The notes beneath the pieces are model-generated. The model ran no database searches, was not told the origin of the DNA, and was given only the letters and a program-made list of their open reading frames with translations. DNA of 64,000 bases from Aquilaria yunnanensis (Eukaryota; Streptophyta; Magnoliopsida; Malvales; Thymelaeaceae): the NCBI GenBank assembly GCA_039654915.1, contig CM077597.1, positions 35,190,001-35,254,000 of the forward strand, in the 5' to 3' direction. This document shows positions 1-10,117 of this stretch, piece after piece; within the stretch, counting starts at the first letter, position 1; each line of letters opens with the position of its first letter. The position numbers and the translations under genes were made by a program.

Positions 1-180
1 CAGTATATAAGGAACCACTCCCAGGTATATTACAGGGCTTATTCTACTAAGCTCATAAAATACTTTCAACTATATTGCCTTCTTACTTGGGTGTCGGAGA
101 GTCCTTCCAAAAAACACTCTGGGAACTCCCGTTACCTCTTTTTCTAGTGTCTTTTAGGGGTTGTAGCTGACTGGAGTACA
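1..180 (+). repeat. 3' part of a Tat-like LTR (R-U5), cut by window edge
   Basis: A TATA-like box (TATATAAG, 5-12) is followed by sequence around 90-110 reading ACTTGGGTGTCGGAGAGTCC, which resembles the R-U5 signature of Tat-lineage Ty3/gypsy LTRs (family knowledge, recalled). The minus-strand pol of element B becomes unreadable near here, and a CA end at 180 is a plausible LTR end. The start is outside the window, so no target duplication can be tested. It could be a solo LTR or the 3' LTR of a larger insertion in B. Confidence 0.45.
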
Positions 181-256
181 TCCATTTATAGAATTTGATT
201 TAGAGCTCAGACAACTAAGGTCCTATAGGACATCATGCAAAAAGCAAAATATACCT

Positions 257-1463
257 CCTAGAAAGTGCATCCACCACTATATTATCCTTACCTTGTATTT
301 GATAACATAAGGGAATGACTCGATGAACTCCACCCACCTTGCAGGCCTTCTATTCAACTTACCTTACCCATTATAAAACTTAAGGGCTTGATGGTTGATA
401 TGGATGATAGACTCTCTTGACTATAAGTAGCGTTGCCATATCTCTAAAGGTCTTACCAAAGCATTAAGCTCCTTGTCTTAGGTGGGATAGTTGAAAGTAG
501 CACCATTGAGTTTCTCACTAAAGTCTATGATAGGGCAGCCTCCTTGCATCAACATAGCTCTAATGCCTATACCAGAGGCATCACATTCAACCTCAAAAGT
601 GTTAGCAAAGTTAGGCAAAGCTAGAAGTGGTGTATTGCACAACCTTTCTATCAACAAACTGAAAACTTCTTCTTGAGATTTCCCTTACTTGAATCCTTGA
701 TAACTATAGTTAGAGGTGTACCAATGAAAGAAAAATTTCTCACAAGCCTCCTATAGAACCTAGCTAGCCCATGGAATCATTTTTCCTCAGCGATGGAAGT
801 TAGGGTCTGCCATTCTTATATGGCCCTTACCTTCTCTTGATCCTCCTTAATGCCTTGGGAACTCATAACAAAACCAAAGAAAATAACTTTGTCAACACAA
901 AAAGTGCACTTCTTCAAGTTAGCAAACAACTTTTGCTCTTTTAGAGTACTTAGCACTTGTTTTAAGTGTCCGACATGCTCTCCTACGTCCTTGCTATTTA
1001 TTAAGATGTCATCAAAGTAAACAACAACAAACCTACCAATAAAGTAGCACAAAACATGATTCATGAGTCTCATAAAAGTACTAGGAGCATTAGTCAATCC
1101 AAAAGGCATCGCTAACCATTCATAAAGTCCAAATTTTGTTTTAAAAGCTATTTTCCATTTATCCCCTTCCCTCATTCGAATTTAATGGCAACCAATTTTC
1201 AAATCAATCTTAGAAACCAAAGTAGAACCATGCAATTCATCAAGCAGATCATCAAGTCTAGGGATAGGGTACCTATACTTTACAGTGATCGTGTTGATAG
1301 GCCTACAATCCATGCACATGTGCGATTAGCCATCATCCTTTGGAACCAAAAGGATAGGCATAGAATAAGGGCTCATGCTCTCCCTCATAAAGCCTTTAGA
1401 AAACAACTCCTCTACTTGCCTTTGAATCTCATTGGTCTCCTCGGGATTGGTCCTCAGGCTAGT
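257..1463 (-). pseudogene. Element B pol, distal part: reverse transcriptase C-terminal half and RNase H
   Basis: From 1463 leftward the frame gives the RT fingers (DCRPIN, KIDLK), the [12 protein letters not shown] block and the catalytic YFDD box (about 1020-1000), then the thumb/connection region and RNase H (FEVECDAS around 590, a HQALK block, VDALSR at 277-257). The longest open stretch is 816-1175; stops occur before and after it (for example within the YHQ block near 1180, and TAA and TAG codons in RNase H at about 480 and 430). The first codons continue, apart from the insertion and a one-base loss, from the RT start at 7306-7540. It once copied the element's RNA into DNA; now it is a pseudogene. 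Confidence 0.85.
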
Positions 1464-2597
1464 TGATGTGAACCCTGATGGTATAAAGACCATGAAACAT
1501 GCCCAAGATGTTTTTCAAGCTCCACAAGACATCAAAGATACTGGATTTAAAACCCCCACCCCTAATCAACCTATGATTAGAAATGAAAAGTATAAGAAAA
1601 CCAAGAACACAAGCACCTTGTGCACCAAGGTAATCCACAAAGAACCAAAGAGAAATTCTCTCCAAAGTAGCAATATTATTTCATGTAATGGCTGTGTTTT
1701 AAAACCAAAATATGTGCCTATTTATAGGCCTAAACTAGGGTAAAAAAATCAGCAAAATTCGCATCCCAAGTCACATAAGAAACCTAGGTACAAAGGACTT
1801 AAGAAAACCTAGTCAAACTAGGACTCTAACACCCTTTTAACACATGGTTAAGGTGTGCAGTGAATTCCCTTTATCCTAAGCGACCTGAATCAATTCGATA
1901 GCCTAAATAACATCCTAAATAATGCAAATAAATAGGCAAATAAAATAAAATATGTTACAACACATGATTGGGCCTAAAACCCCCAAAATAGTCTTCTCGG
2001 GTGCACTTTAAGGGCTCCTTAGGGTTCTTTCTTTTGTCTTCAACTTCAAGCTGAAATTCATCCTTGATACAGCCATGATTTCTCAAAATAAAAAGCATGA
2101 AAGTTGTAGATCTCTTTCTAATCTTCAAAAAGACACCTTAATCACACAAAACGGACATCTAAAGCCAAAGATATGCCCCAAATACTGAAATTGCTTCCCA
2201 ACTAGTGATGACTCACAAATCGTGACTTTGAAGCTAAATTGGACCCCCTTAACGTACAAACTGGGTTTCATGGTTTTCATATGATTTGTATCTCCAGATG
2301 TTACATTTCCAATGAATCAAGAATCACTTAATTCTGATCTATTTAACTGAAGATATGATTTTTCTACCAGAATATCACTAATCTGTCAAAATCCAAGCTT
2401 GGCCATCATCTCCATATGATTCCTTGCATGTTCTAGCAACTCCTTACGAAATTCCAAGGCCATTCTCCATGAAAAAGCTCGATACAAAAGCTTGAAGTGC
2501 ACTAGTGAGCTCCTTAGCCTTCTTCCTTGTCAATGGTCCACTAGTTATCTTCAATAGATCCTTGCTATCCTTGGTTGGGCCTTCTTTGATCGTATAA
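1464..2597 (-). repeat. Element A 3' LTR
   Basis: It aligns throughout with 6214-7305. On the minus strand it should start TGATA but reads TTATACGATC (2597 leftward), a change of the terminal TG; it ends ...TTCACATCA at 1464. A palindromic TATA region (1716-1729) matches that of the other LTR. Many scattered differences from the 5' LTR suggest an old insertion. Confidence 0.85.
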
Positions 2598-2612
2598 GCT
2601 ACCCCTCCTTAG
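2598..2612 (-). other. Element A polypurine tract
   Basis: On the minus strand CTAAGGAGGGGTAGC directly abuts the 3' LTR, the place where plus-strand DNA synthesis is primed. The codons just before it (DLRMNPSKEG) resemble the usual last codons of Ty3/gypsy pol, suggesting that the end of pol is kept as a relic. Confidence 0.75.
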
Positions 2613-2795
2613 AAGGATTCATCCTCAAATCAAAACCTACATTAGAAAAGGGAATTGAATCAATAACAATGAAATAATCAACACATAAGCACTTACCTTT
2701 CACATAAGCACCAATAGCATGGAATACTTGTGTATGGAGCTTTAATCTTGTGAAAAACATGAACCAATATCCAAATGCAATGATAATTTTGATAC

Positions 2796-3266
2796 CTATT
2801 CAAAAACAAAGTTAGAATCAATTAGCACAAAAAATCTGAAAGTTTGTACAATTTTCATCTTAACTCTAGGCATCACTTTCATTGTGTTTGCCATCTCAAA
2901 AAAATTATTGTAACATCTAGGAAAAGTGTTGGAATAATTTACCTTAGGGATGCTATATGCACTCAAAACAAATGGACCTAAATGCACATAAGTGTCAAGG
3001 CCATGAAAAGCACAAGTTATGCATGTCAAGACAGTAGTTTGCATAGGCCATTCAAACAAACAAGAATTGAACACAATGTGGCCTATAAAAATAACAAAAC
3101 TAGGATGCACCAATTCCACAAAAATCCTAAGCATTTTAAATGAAATAAGATTGGAGTGGATAGGATTAAGTGAAACCATTTTAGTAGCAAACTTATTTTT
3201 GCATGTATATGCACAACAATACATGAAATGTGAATGGGATATGACACAAAACAAAGGACTCAACAT
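2796..3266 (-). CDS. Unknown ORF in element A, between gag and 3' LTR
   Basis: A 156-codon open frame, rich in Phe, Cys, His and hydrophobic residues, with no motif I recognise. It lies where pol would be in a full element. The low-complexity composition and the absence of RT, IN or protease motifs mean it could be non-coding filler, captured host sequence or an env-position ORF. Positions 3267-3517 between it and the next ORF show nothing further. No function is claimed. Confidence 0.3.
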   Translation of the reverse strand: MLSPLFCVISHSHFMYCCAYTCKNKFATKMVSLNPIHSNLISFKMLRIFVELVHPSFVIFIGHIVFNSCLFEWPMQTTVLTCITCAFHGLDTYVHLGPFVLSAYSIPKVNYSNTFPRCYNNFFEMANTMKVMPRVKMKIVQTFRFFVLIDSNFVFE

Positions 3267-3517
3267 ACCTCCTTAAAAGGCCAAATTCAAAACCAGAATT
3301 TTCACTCAAAATAAAAACTTTCAGGTTTAGACATAAAGCAAAAAGATCAAGGATCAAAACTTTGTGTAATGCATGTGTTATGGGAAAAAAAATGCTTGCT
3401 GGAAATTAAAGATTGATGCACAAAAATGGGCTGAACATGAATGAAAATCAAAGAAATATTTAATGCATGTGTAAGAACCAATTTATGCATGCAAAATTCC
3501 AAAGAAGTAGATTTAAC

Positions 3518-4072
3518 TTAAGAGAGAACAAAACAATGTAAAATGGGTGCAAAACAAACAAATTCAAACACAAAAGACACCAAAACAGATTTGTCTCTAG
3601 AGAAACTCATGGAATTCAAAAGATGATTTGACAAAACCAAAGAATTAGAAGGCTTAAAACCATATTTTGTCAAATTTTCATGCTTACTTCCTTCTCTCAA
3701 TCTAGTCTCATGAAAACCATTTTCAAAAATAACATTACAAGCAAACACACATTGTTTGAGATTTTCATTTAAAACTACATCAAATCTAGGTGTTAGGAAG
3801 AAATACATTACAGTGGTTCGACTTAGTCTCCAAGTATCTTCCTTAGGTGTAGGAACCACAAAATTTTCACTTTTGCACTTAATGGCTTCGAGTGGAGTTG
3901 CATTAATTTTATCCCCTTGAACCATAGGATAAGAAACAATGTCAGGCAAACTTTTGCATATGAAATCACTTGGACTTACCTCAAATTGTTCCTTTTCAAC
4001 CTCCTTCATTGGTTTGATGCATGGGACATGGCTTGCAATATTAGGAACACCAACTTCTTCAATGGGCAGCAA
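3518..4072 (-). CDS. Unknown ORF in element A, downstream of gag
   Basis: A 184-codon frame with an acidic/polar N-terminal half (residues about 1-75) and a more hydrophobic C-terminus. I recognise no protease or RT signature. It follows a Lys/Glu-rich gag tail (4073-4411) that has a counterpart in element B at about 7440-7664. It may be a remnant of the sequence that replaced pol, or chance. I cannot assign a role. Confidence 0.35.
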   Translation of the reverse strand: MLPIEEVGVPNIASHVPCIKPMKEVEKEQFEVSPSDFICKSLPDIVSYPMVQGDKINATPLEAIKCKSENFVVPTPKEDTWRLSRTTVMYFFLTPRFDVVLNENLKQCVFACNVIFENGFHETRLREGSKHENLTKYGFKPSNSLVLSNHLLNSMSFSRDKSVLVSFVFEFVCFAPILHCFVLS

Positions 4073-4411
4073 CTCACTTGATTCTTATAGTTCATATCCA
4101 CTTAAGTCCTGAAAAGAAGACAACACAATACTAGAAGAGGACTCCATTATGTCAGATGAAAGTATGGCTTCTCTATAAGTCTTTCTCTCTTCACTCAGTT
4201 TCGGTTCATTGCACTCATGTCCTCTCTCAACTTCACATTCAATTTCTTCTCTTAGGAACTCTCTACTCTTCTTCCCCTCATGTTCACTTTTCTCACTTAA
4301 TCTCTCATTTGTTCTCTCAGCTTTCCCCTATTTGCTTTTGCCCTTAACTTTCCCCTCCTTTTCATTTCTTTCAACCTTACTTTGAAGCTTTCTTTGATCC
4401 TCCAAGACTTG

Positions 4412-5335
4412 TTATGGTGAAAGTGGAACAAGCATGATTGACTTTTCTTGTTGAGGCTGAGACAAGCCTCCTATTGTAGCCTCCACTTTTGGCTTGCATG
4501 CTTCCCTCATATCCTTGCTCCATGCTCCTCTCCATGTGAAAATTCCTCCTTGGGACATCTTGGATGCCTTTGCTTTCTTGATGATCCTCTCAGCCACAGT
4601 GGCATGGTGAAGCAAGTCCTCCATGTTGACATAAGGCACTATCTCCACTTTGCTGGCAATCTCAAGATTGAGACCATTAATGCATCTAGCAATGATGGTC
4701 TCCTCATCCTCTATAATGTTGGCTTCAGTCAAGGTTATCTCCAAGTCTTTGTGGTAGTCCACCACACTCCTTTGCCCTTGCACTAGCTTTTGAAGCTTGA
4801 GGCGTTGACCTTTAGTGTAGTAGCTAGGCACAAATCTCCTCCTCATTAATGATTTAAAGGCTCTCCATGTGTGTATGGGTTCCTCCTTATTCCTTCTCTT
4901 AGAAGTAACATCCTGATTCCACCATATAAGGGCATAATCAGTGAACTTTATGGTAGCCAATTTATCCTTCTTTTCCTCAGAGTAATGATGGCAATCAAAC
5001 ACCATCTCAATCTTTTGCTCCCACTCCCAATGTGCATCAGGATCATTCCTCCCTTGGAAGGATGGAATGGTTAGTTTGATGGAGTTGAGATTGTTGTCCT
5101 CCCTTGGCTCACACCTCATTGGAAACCCATGGTCATGCCAAAATGTTTCTTCCTCCTCAGGTTCTTCTCTTTTAGGACCTCTCCTTGGTTGCAAGATGGG
5201 ATTAGGCCTTCTTGGCAACCTCAAATCTATGTCCTCAATCCTACCCACAAGTCTATTGAGAGTTTCTTAAAGTTCTCTCATGGTACGCTCCTCATATTGT
5301 CTCACTTTCATTCTCCTATCCTCCTGGCCCTCCAT
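4412..5335 (-). pseudogene. Element A gag
   Basis: This would be the capsid-type structural protein that packages element RNA. The ATG at 5335-5333 lines up with B's gag ATG at 9244; an in-frame TAA near 5263 (probably from CAA) breaks the N-terminus, and the longest open part runs from 5248. The retrotransposon-gag core is clear: IPSFQGRNDPDAHWEWEQK, FDCHHYSEEKK, the tryptophan pair in IWWNQ, then RRFVPSYYTKGQRLKLQKL and the VDYHKDLE block. The C-terminus fuses directly to the sequence IMLVPLSP, which in B lies after the protease, so the zinc knuckle and protease have been deleted (junction near 4447). Confidence 0.8.
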
Positions 5336-6195
5336 ACTCCTGAAATCAAAGATCCTCACATACTCACATCACGTGTTTCACTCAAAAGATGAACACTCAA
5401 TTTGTTAGTGAGATATTGCTATTTAAAGAGTCCTCAAAAGTTCTAAGAAAACTTTCCTCAAAGCACACAAGAAAACTTGAATTCTTGAAAATAATTTTGA
5501 CTCCAAAAGAGGTGGGCTAAACAAGCTTTAAAAGACTCTAGGAAGCTCTTGTAATTGATGATCACAAGAATCATAAGAAAAGCTTTTTGGCACAAAACAA
5601 TGGTGTAATGTTTGTAGGCGCAAAAACTTTAACACTCTGTGCAAACTTCTTTTGCAAACTCATTTCTTTTCTTTGTTTTTTCCTTTCCTCTTTTTTTTTT
5701 TCTTTTTTTTCTCTTTTTATTTTTTTCTTCTCTTGCTGTTTGATGCTAAAACAACTTTCTTCCTAAAGTTCCTTGCTGCCAAAGAAAAAAAGTTAGATTT
5801 CTTTTCAGCCAAGGCAAGAAACTATGAAATCCTGCACAATTTGAAACAACTTTTTGATACGGAAACTTCCTGAACTTGGATCCTTCTTTTTTTGGTGTTT
5901 TCTTGACTCTAGGATGTTGGAAAAAATGAAAACAAGAGAGATTAATAGGGCTGGAACTAACCAGAAAGATAAGAAACAAACAAGAACAAACAAATTGAAA
6001 TCGAGAACACTAGGTGGACACTAGTTGACTTCTTTTTGTTGTTTTGATTGGAAACAAGGCTGGAAACAAAGAACACATACCTGAAACAAGAAGAAAAAGG
6101 ATTAAAACATAGAATTAAAACCTAAAATTACTGGAAAATTTTGAAATAAAAAGAAGAGAAACAAGAACATAAAGATATGTCCTTTGGATAGAACT
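5336..6195 (-). other. Element A leader (5' untranslated region)
   Basis: No credible gene. It lies between the primer-binding site and gag. It includes a strongly pyrimidine-rich block on the + strand at 5665-5735 (purine-rich in the element's sense), and it resembles the B leader at 9260-10100 in layout. Confidence 0.6.
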
Positions 6196-6196
6196 T

Positions 6197-6211
6197 GTGG
6201 CTCTAATACCA
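6197..6211 (-). other. Element A primer-binding site (initiator Met tRNA type)
   Basis: On the minus strand TGGTATTAGAGCCAC lies two bases after the LTR end. It differs by one base from TGGTATCAGAGCCAC, the form in element B. It sets the element's direction. Confidence 0.85.
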
Positions 6212-6213
6212 AC

Positions 6214-7305
6214 TGATGTGAACCCTGATGGTATAAAGACCATGAAACATGCCCAAGATGTTTTTCAAGCTCCACAAGACATCAAAGAGACTAGATTTAA
6301 AACCCCCACCCCTAATCAACTTGTGGTTAGAAATGAGAAGTATAAGAAAACCAGGAACACAAACAACTTGTGCACCGAGGTAGTCCACAAAGAACCAAAG
6401 AGAAATTCTCTCCAAAGTAGTAATATTATTTCATGTGATGGCTGTGTTTTACAACCAGAATATGTGCCTATTTATAGGCCTAAACTAGGGTAAAAAAACT
6501 CAGAAAAATTTGCATCCCTAGTCACATAGGAAACATAGGTACAAAAGACTTAAGAAAACCTAGTCAAACTAGGACTCTAACACCCTTTTAACACATGGTT
6601 AAGGTGTGCAGAGAATTCCCTTTATCCTAAGCAACCTAAATCAATTCAATAGCCTAAATAACATCCTAAATAATGTAAATAAATAGGAAAATAAAATAAA
6701 ATACGTTACAACACAAGATTGGGCCTAAAAACCCCAAAATAGTCTTCTCGAGTGCACTTTAAGGGCTCCTTAGGGTTCTTGCTTGTGTCTTCAACTTCAA
6801 GCTGAAGTTCATCCATGATGCAGCCATGATTTCTCAAAATTCAAATCATGAAAATTGTAGATCTCTTTCTTATCTTCAAAAAGACACCTTACAAAACAGA
6901 CATCTAAAGCCAAAAATGACTCACAAATCACAAATTTGAAACTAAATTGGACCCCCTTAACATGCAAACTGGGTTTCATGGTATTCATATGATTTGTAGC
7001 ACCAAATGTTAACTTTCTAATGAATCAATAATCACTTAGTTCCAATTTGTTTAACTCAAGATATGATTTTTATACCAGAATATCACCAATCTGTCAAAAT
7101 CCAAGCTTGGCCATCATCTCCATATGATTCCTTGCATGTTCCAGTAGCTCCTTGCAAAATTCCAAGAACATTCTCCATAAAATATCTTGAGACAAAAGCT
7201 TGAAGTGCACTAGTGAGCTCCTTAGCCTTCTTCCATGTCAATGGTCCACTAGTTATCTTTAATAGATCCTTGCCATCCTTGGTTGGGCCTTCTCTGATCA
7301 TATCA
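6214..7305 (-). repeat. Element A 5' LTR
   Basis: On the minus strand it starts TGATATGATC at 7305 and ends TTCACATCA at 6214, 1,092 bp. It is clearly related to the single B LTR (10118-11084), for instance in the first 100 bases from the 6214 end and in the block near 7200-7300. Confidence 0.88.
6466..6479 (-). promoter_or_regulatory. TATA region in element A 5' LTR
   Basis: GCCTATAAATAGGC on the minus strand is a TATA box inside short inverted arms, about 830 bases into the LTR, leaving roughly 240 bases for R-U5. The same 14 bases occur at 1716-1729 in the other LTR. Confidence 0.6.
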
Positions 7306-8330
7306 CTAGCCTATTTGGAATAAGTGCACTCGTGATGAAGCCAATTTGGTGCTTAATGCCCCTTATGGGTGGTAACCTTCTTGGATCCTTAGGGAAAACA
7401 TCTTCAAAGTCTTTGAACAAAGACAACGCAACACTAGAAAGATGTGTTAGACCAATGATAGCAGGCAAAGAATCTTTGTAAAGTAAAAGAAGCATTGGTC
7501 TCTGTGCTTGAATGGCTTTCCACATCACTCATCTTTGCTATATGATACTTTTTCTTTCGACTCAACTTGCCCTCATTCTTTTCTCTCAAAAATGCTCCTC
7601 TCTTTTTCCCCTCATGTCCACTCTTACTCTTGCCTTCAACTTTCCCCCCCCTTTTTTTTCTCAACCTTACTTTGAAGCTTTCTTTGATCCCTTATGACTT
7701 GTTGTGGTGAAAGTGGAACAAGCATGATTGACTTCCTTCGGTGGACAAAAGAGTACAAGTTCTTCTCACCATCACGTGTGACCTTTCTATCAAATTTCCA
7801 TGGCCTCCCAAGCAAAATATAACAAGCTTGTATTGGCACAACGTCATAAATCACTTAATCATAGTAAGTAACATTCTTAAAATTAACCAAAACTTGCTTT
7901 AACACCCTTACCTCACCTGCATCATTCAACCATTGAAGTCTATATGGTTGAGGGTGATTTTGTGTAGGAAGCTTCAACTTCTCCACCATGGTTGAACTTG
8001 TAACATTAGAACTTCCTCCATCAATGATGAGGCTACATACTTGGCATTGGATTTGGCACCTTGTGTGGAATATGCACTCCCTTTGATTAGAATCCTGACT
8101 TGCACATTTGGAGCTCTCTTTTCCACAAAAGCAAACTCTCCCTCCTTGGGCTCAAGGGTGTTTGGCTCTTCACACTCTAAAGGTGGTGTCTCCTATATGG
8201 CATTCTTATCCTTGGATGTGATATACCCATCATCTCTAAGAATCATCAAATTCTTGTTCGGGTAATACTTCATGTACTGTCCTTTGTCTCTACACTTAAA
8301 GCACACCATCTCCCTTGCCTTGAGAACATC
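7306..8330 (-). pseudogene. Element B pol, proximal part: protease and start of reverse transcriptase
   Basis: Read from the right, the protease shows IIDGGSSNV (about 8035-8010), MVEKLKLPTQ, LQWLNDAGEV and the LLGRPWKFDR block (about 7800-7780), followed by a Lys-rich linker. The RT entry reads FKDFEDVFPKDPRRLPPIRGIKHQI (7416-7345, given only to locate the block) and stops at IPNR where element A was inserted. Element A's other flank (1463) resumes with RTNPEE. Stops and frame changes (for example near 7860) inactivate it. Confidence 0.82.
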
Positions 8331-8349
8331 TTTAGGTGAAGGTGCAGAC

Positions 8350-9244
8350 TTGTCTTAAGTAGGCCGAGACAAGACTCCTCTAGTCACCTCCACTTTTGGC
8401 TTAGGGGCTTCTCTTGCATCCTTGCTCCATGCTTCTCTCCATGTGGAGCTTTCTCCTTAAGACATGTTGGATGGCTTTGATCTCTTGATGATCCTCTCAG
8501 CCTTAGTGACATGTTGAAGCAAATCATCCAAGTTGACATAGGGCACCACCTTCACTTTGTTGGCTATCTCATGGGTAAGACCATTGATGAATCTAGCTAT
8601 GGTGGCCTCCTTATCCTCCATGATGTTAGCTTGGAGTCAAGGTCATCTTTAGGTCCTTGTCATAGTCCTCCACACTCCTTTAGCCTTGCACTATTATTTG
8701 AAGCTTAAGGTACTAGTCTCGGTAGTAGTAGCTAGGAATAAACCTCCTCCTTATCAAGGCTTTAAGAACTCTCCATGTGTTTATGGGCTCCTTCTAATTT
8801 TTTCTCATAAAAGTAACAACCTAATTCCATCACACAAGAGTATAGTCAATGAACTCAACTGTGGCCAACTTTACCTTCTTCTCCTTTGAATAGCAATGGC
8901 AATCAAACACCATCTCAATCTTTTCCTCTTATTCCCAATATGCATCCGGATCACTCCTTCATTGGAAGGATAGAATGGAAAGCTTGATGGAGCTTAAGTT
9001 GTTGTTCTCCCTAGGCTGCCTCCTTTTTGGAGCCTCTTAGTCATGCCAAGCTCTTTCATCCTCCTTGGGTTCCTTTATCCATACACCCCTCCTTGGTTGC
9101 AACATGGGGTTGGGATCCCTTTAGTAGCCTCAAGTCCATCTTCTTAATTCTCCCCATGAGTCTATTATGGGTTGCTTTAAGTTCCCTCATGGTAGGCTCC
9201 TCATTGGGCCTCACTTTAATCCTCCTATAGTCTTGTCCTTCCAT
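8350..9244 (-). pseudogene. Element B gag
   Basis: The ATG at 9244 starts an N-terminus that aligns codon by codon with element A's gag. Later frames give SIKLSIPSFQ, FDCHCYSKEKK, RRFIPSYYY and VEDYDKDL in order, and toward the protease a zinc knuckle-like CFKCRDKGQYMKYYP in which the final Cys is Tyr (about 8310-8270). There are many in-frame stops, mostly TAG and TGA, where A has Gln, Trp or Gly. It is a decayed structural protein gene. Confidence 0.78.
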
Positions 9245-10100
9245 GGCTCCTAAAATCAAAGATCTTCACACACTCACCTTAGGTGTTTTACTCAAAAGAT
9301 GAGTACTCAAACACTCAATTTGTTAGTGAGAATATTGCTTTCATAAGAATCCTTAAAAGTTTTAAGAAGACTTTCCTTAAAGTACACAAGAAAAACTAAG
9401 TCCTTTGAAAACAAGTTTTTACTACAAAATAGAGGTGGGCTAAACAAGTTTTGAAAGACTCTAGGAAGCCCTTGTAATAGAAGACTACAAGAACTATAAA
9501 GAAAGGCTTTAGGCTTAAAATTGAAGGCTCTTTGGGCACAAAACCAAATACTTGTGCAATCCTCTTTACAATTCCTTCTTTGAATCCAATCCTCTTTACA
9601 ATTCCTTCTTTGAATCCTCTTTTCTTTTGTTGCTTTATTGCTAGAAACATTTTTCTTCTTTGAATTCCTTTCTTCCAAAGACCCAAAGTCAATTCACTTT
9701 TGGCAAACATAAGAAACCTTATTTAAACTTTGCACAATTGAAAACAACTTTGTACCGAAACAACCAAGCTTTTGGATCATTCTTTTTGGTTTTTTTTCTG
9801 ACTCAAGGGTGTTGGAAACAAAGAAACAAAGGTAGATTAATTAAATCAGACACAAAATAAAAGATAATAAATAAAACAACTTGAATGAAAATTGAAAGGA
9901 ACAAGGTGACAGTAGTTGACTATTTTTGTTGTTTTTGTTGATTGGGATGGAAGACAAGGCTGGAGAATGAAGAGAGCAAACTTGAAACACAAAGGAAAAA
10001 GATTAGAATAAAGAACCAAAAGCAATCACTATGAAAAGAAAAACATGAGACAAATGAACAGAAAACAAGAACACAAAGATATGTCTTTCAGATGGAACTT
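9245..10100 (-). other. Element B leader
   Basis: Non-coding between primer-binding site and gag. It holds a perfect 30-bp tandem duplication (9557-9586 and 9587-9616). Nothing else is recognised. Confidence 0.6.
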
Positions 10101-10115
10101 GTGGCTCTGATACCA
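10101..10115 (-). other. Element B primer-binding site
   Basis: TGGTATCAGAGCCAC on the minus strand, two bases from the LTR end, complementary to the 3' end of initiator methionine tRNA. Confidence 0.9.
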
Positions 10116-10117
10116 CT

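Larger units (their letters stand above)
1464..7305 (-). mobile_element. Element A: non-autonomous, gag-only LTR retrotransposon related to B
   Basis: Two LTRs of about 1.1 kb (1464-2597 and 6214-7305) flank a 3.6-kb interior. On the minus strand the interior holds a primer-binding site next to the right LTR, a gag, two ORFs of unknown role and a purine tract next to the left LTR. No reverse transcriptase, RNase H or integrase is visible, so it must have depended on proteins supplied by another element, plausibly B-type, whose LTR ends and gag it shares. Flanks CTAGT (1459-1463) and CTAGC (7306-7310) are a 5-bp target duplication with one change. The structure fits terminal-repeat elements with a gag domain (TR-GAG type). 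It sits inside the RT of element B. Confidence 0.85.

Noticed and set aside
1185..1466. 93-codon + strand frame
   Set aside because: Complement of element B reverse transcriptase, whose motifs are clear on the minus strand.
2796..3266. Envelope-like protein in element A
   Set aside because: Hydrophobic stretches exist, but I see no clear signal peptide, cleavage site or coiled coil; the position alone is not enough.
5652..5873. Frame starting in a poly-Phe run
   Set aside because: Low-complexity T-rich block in the element A leader on the wrong strand.
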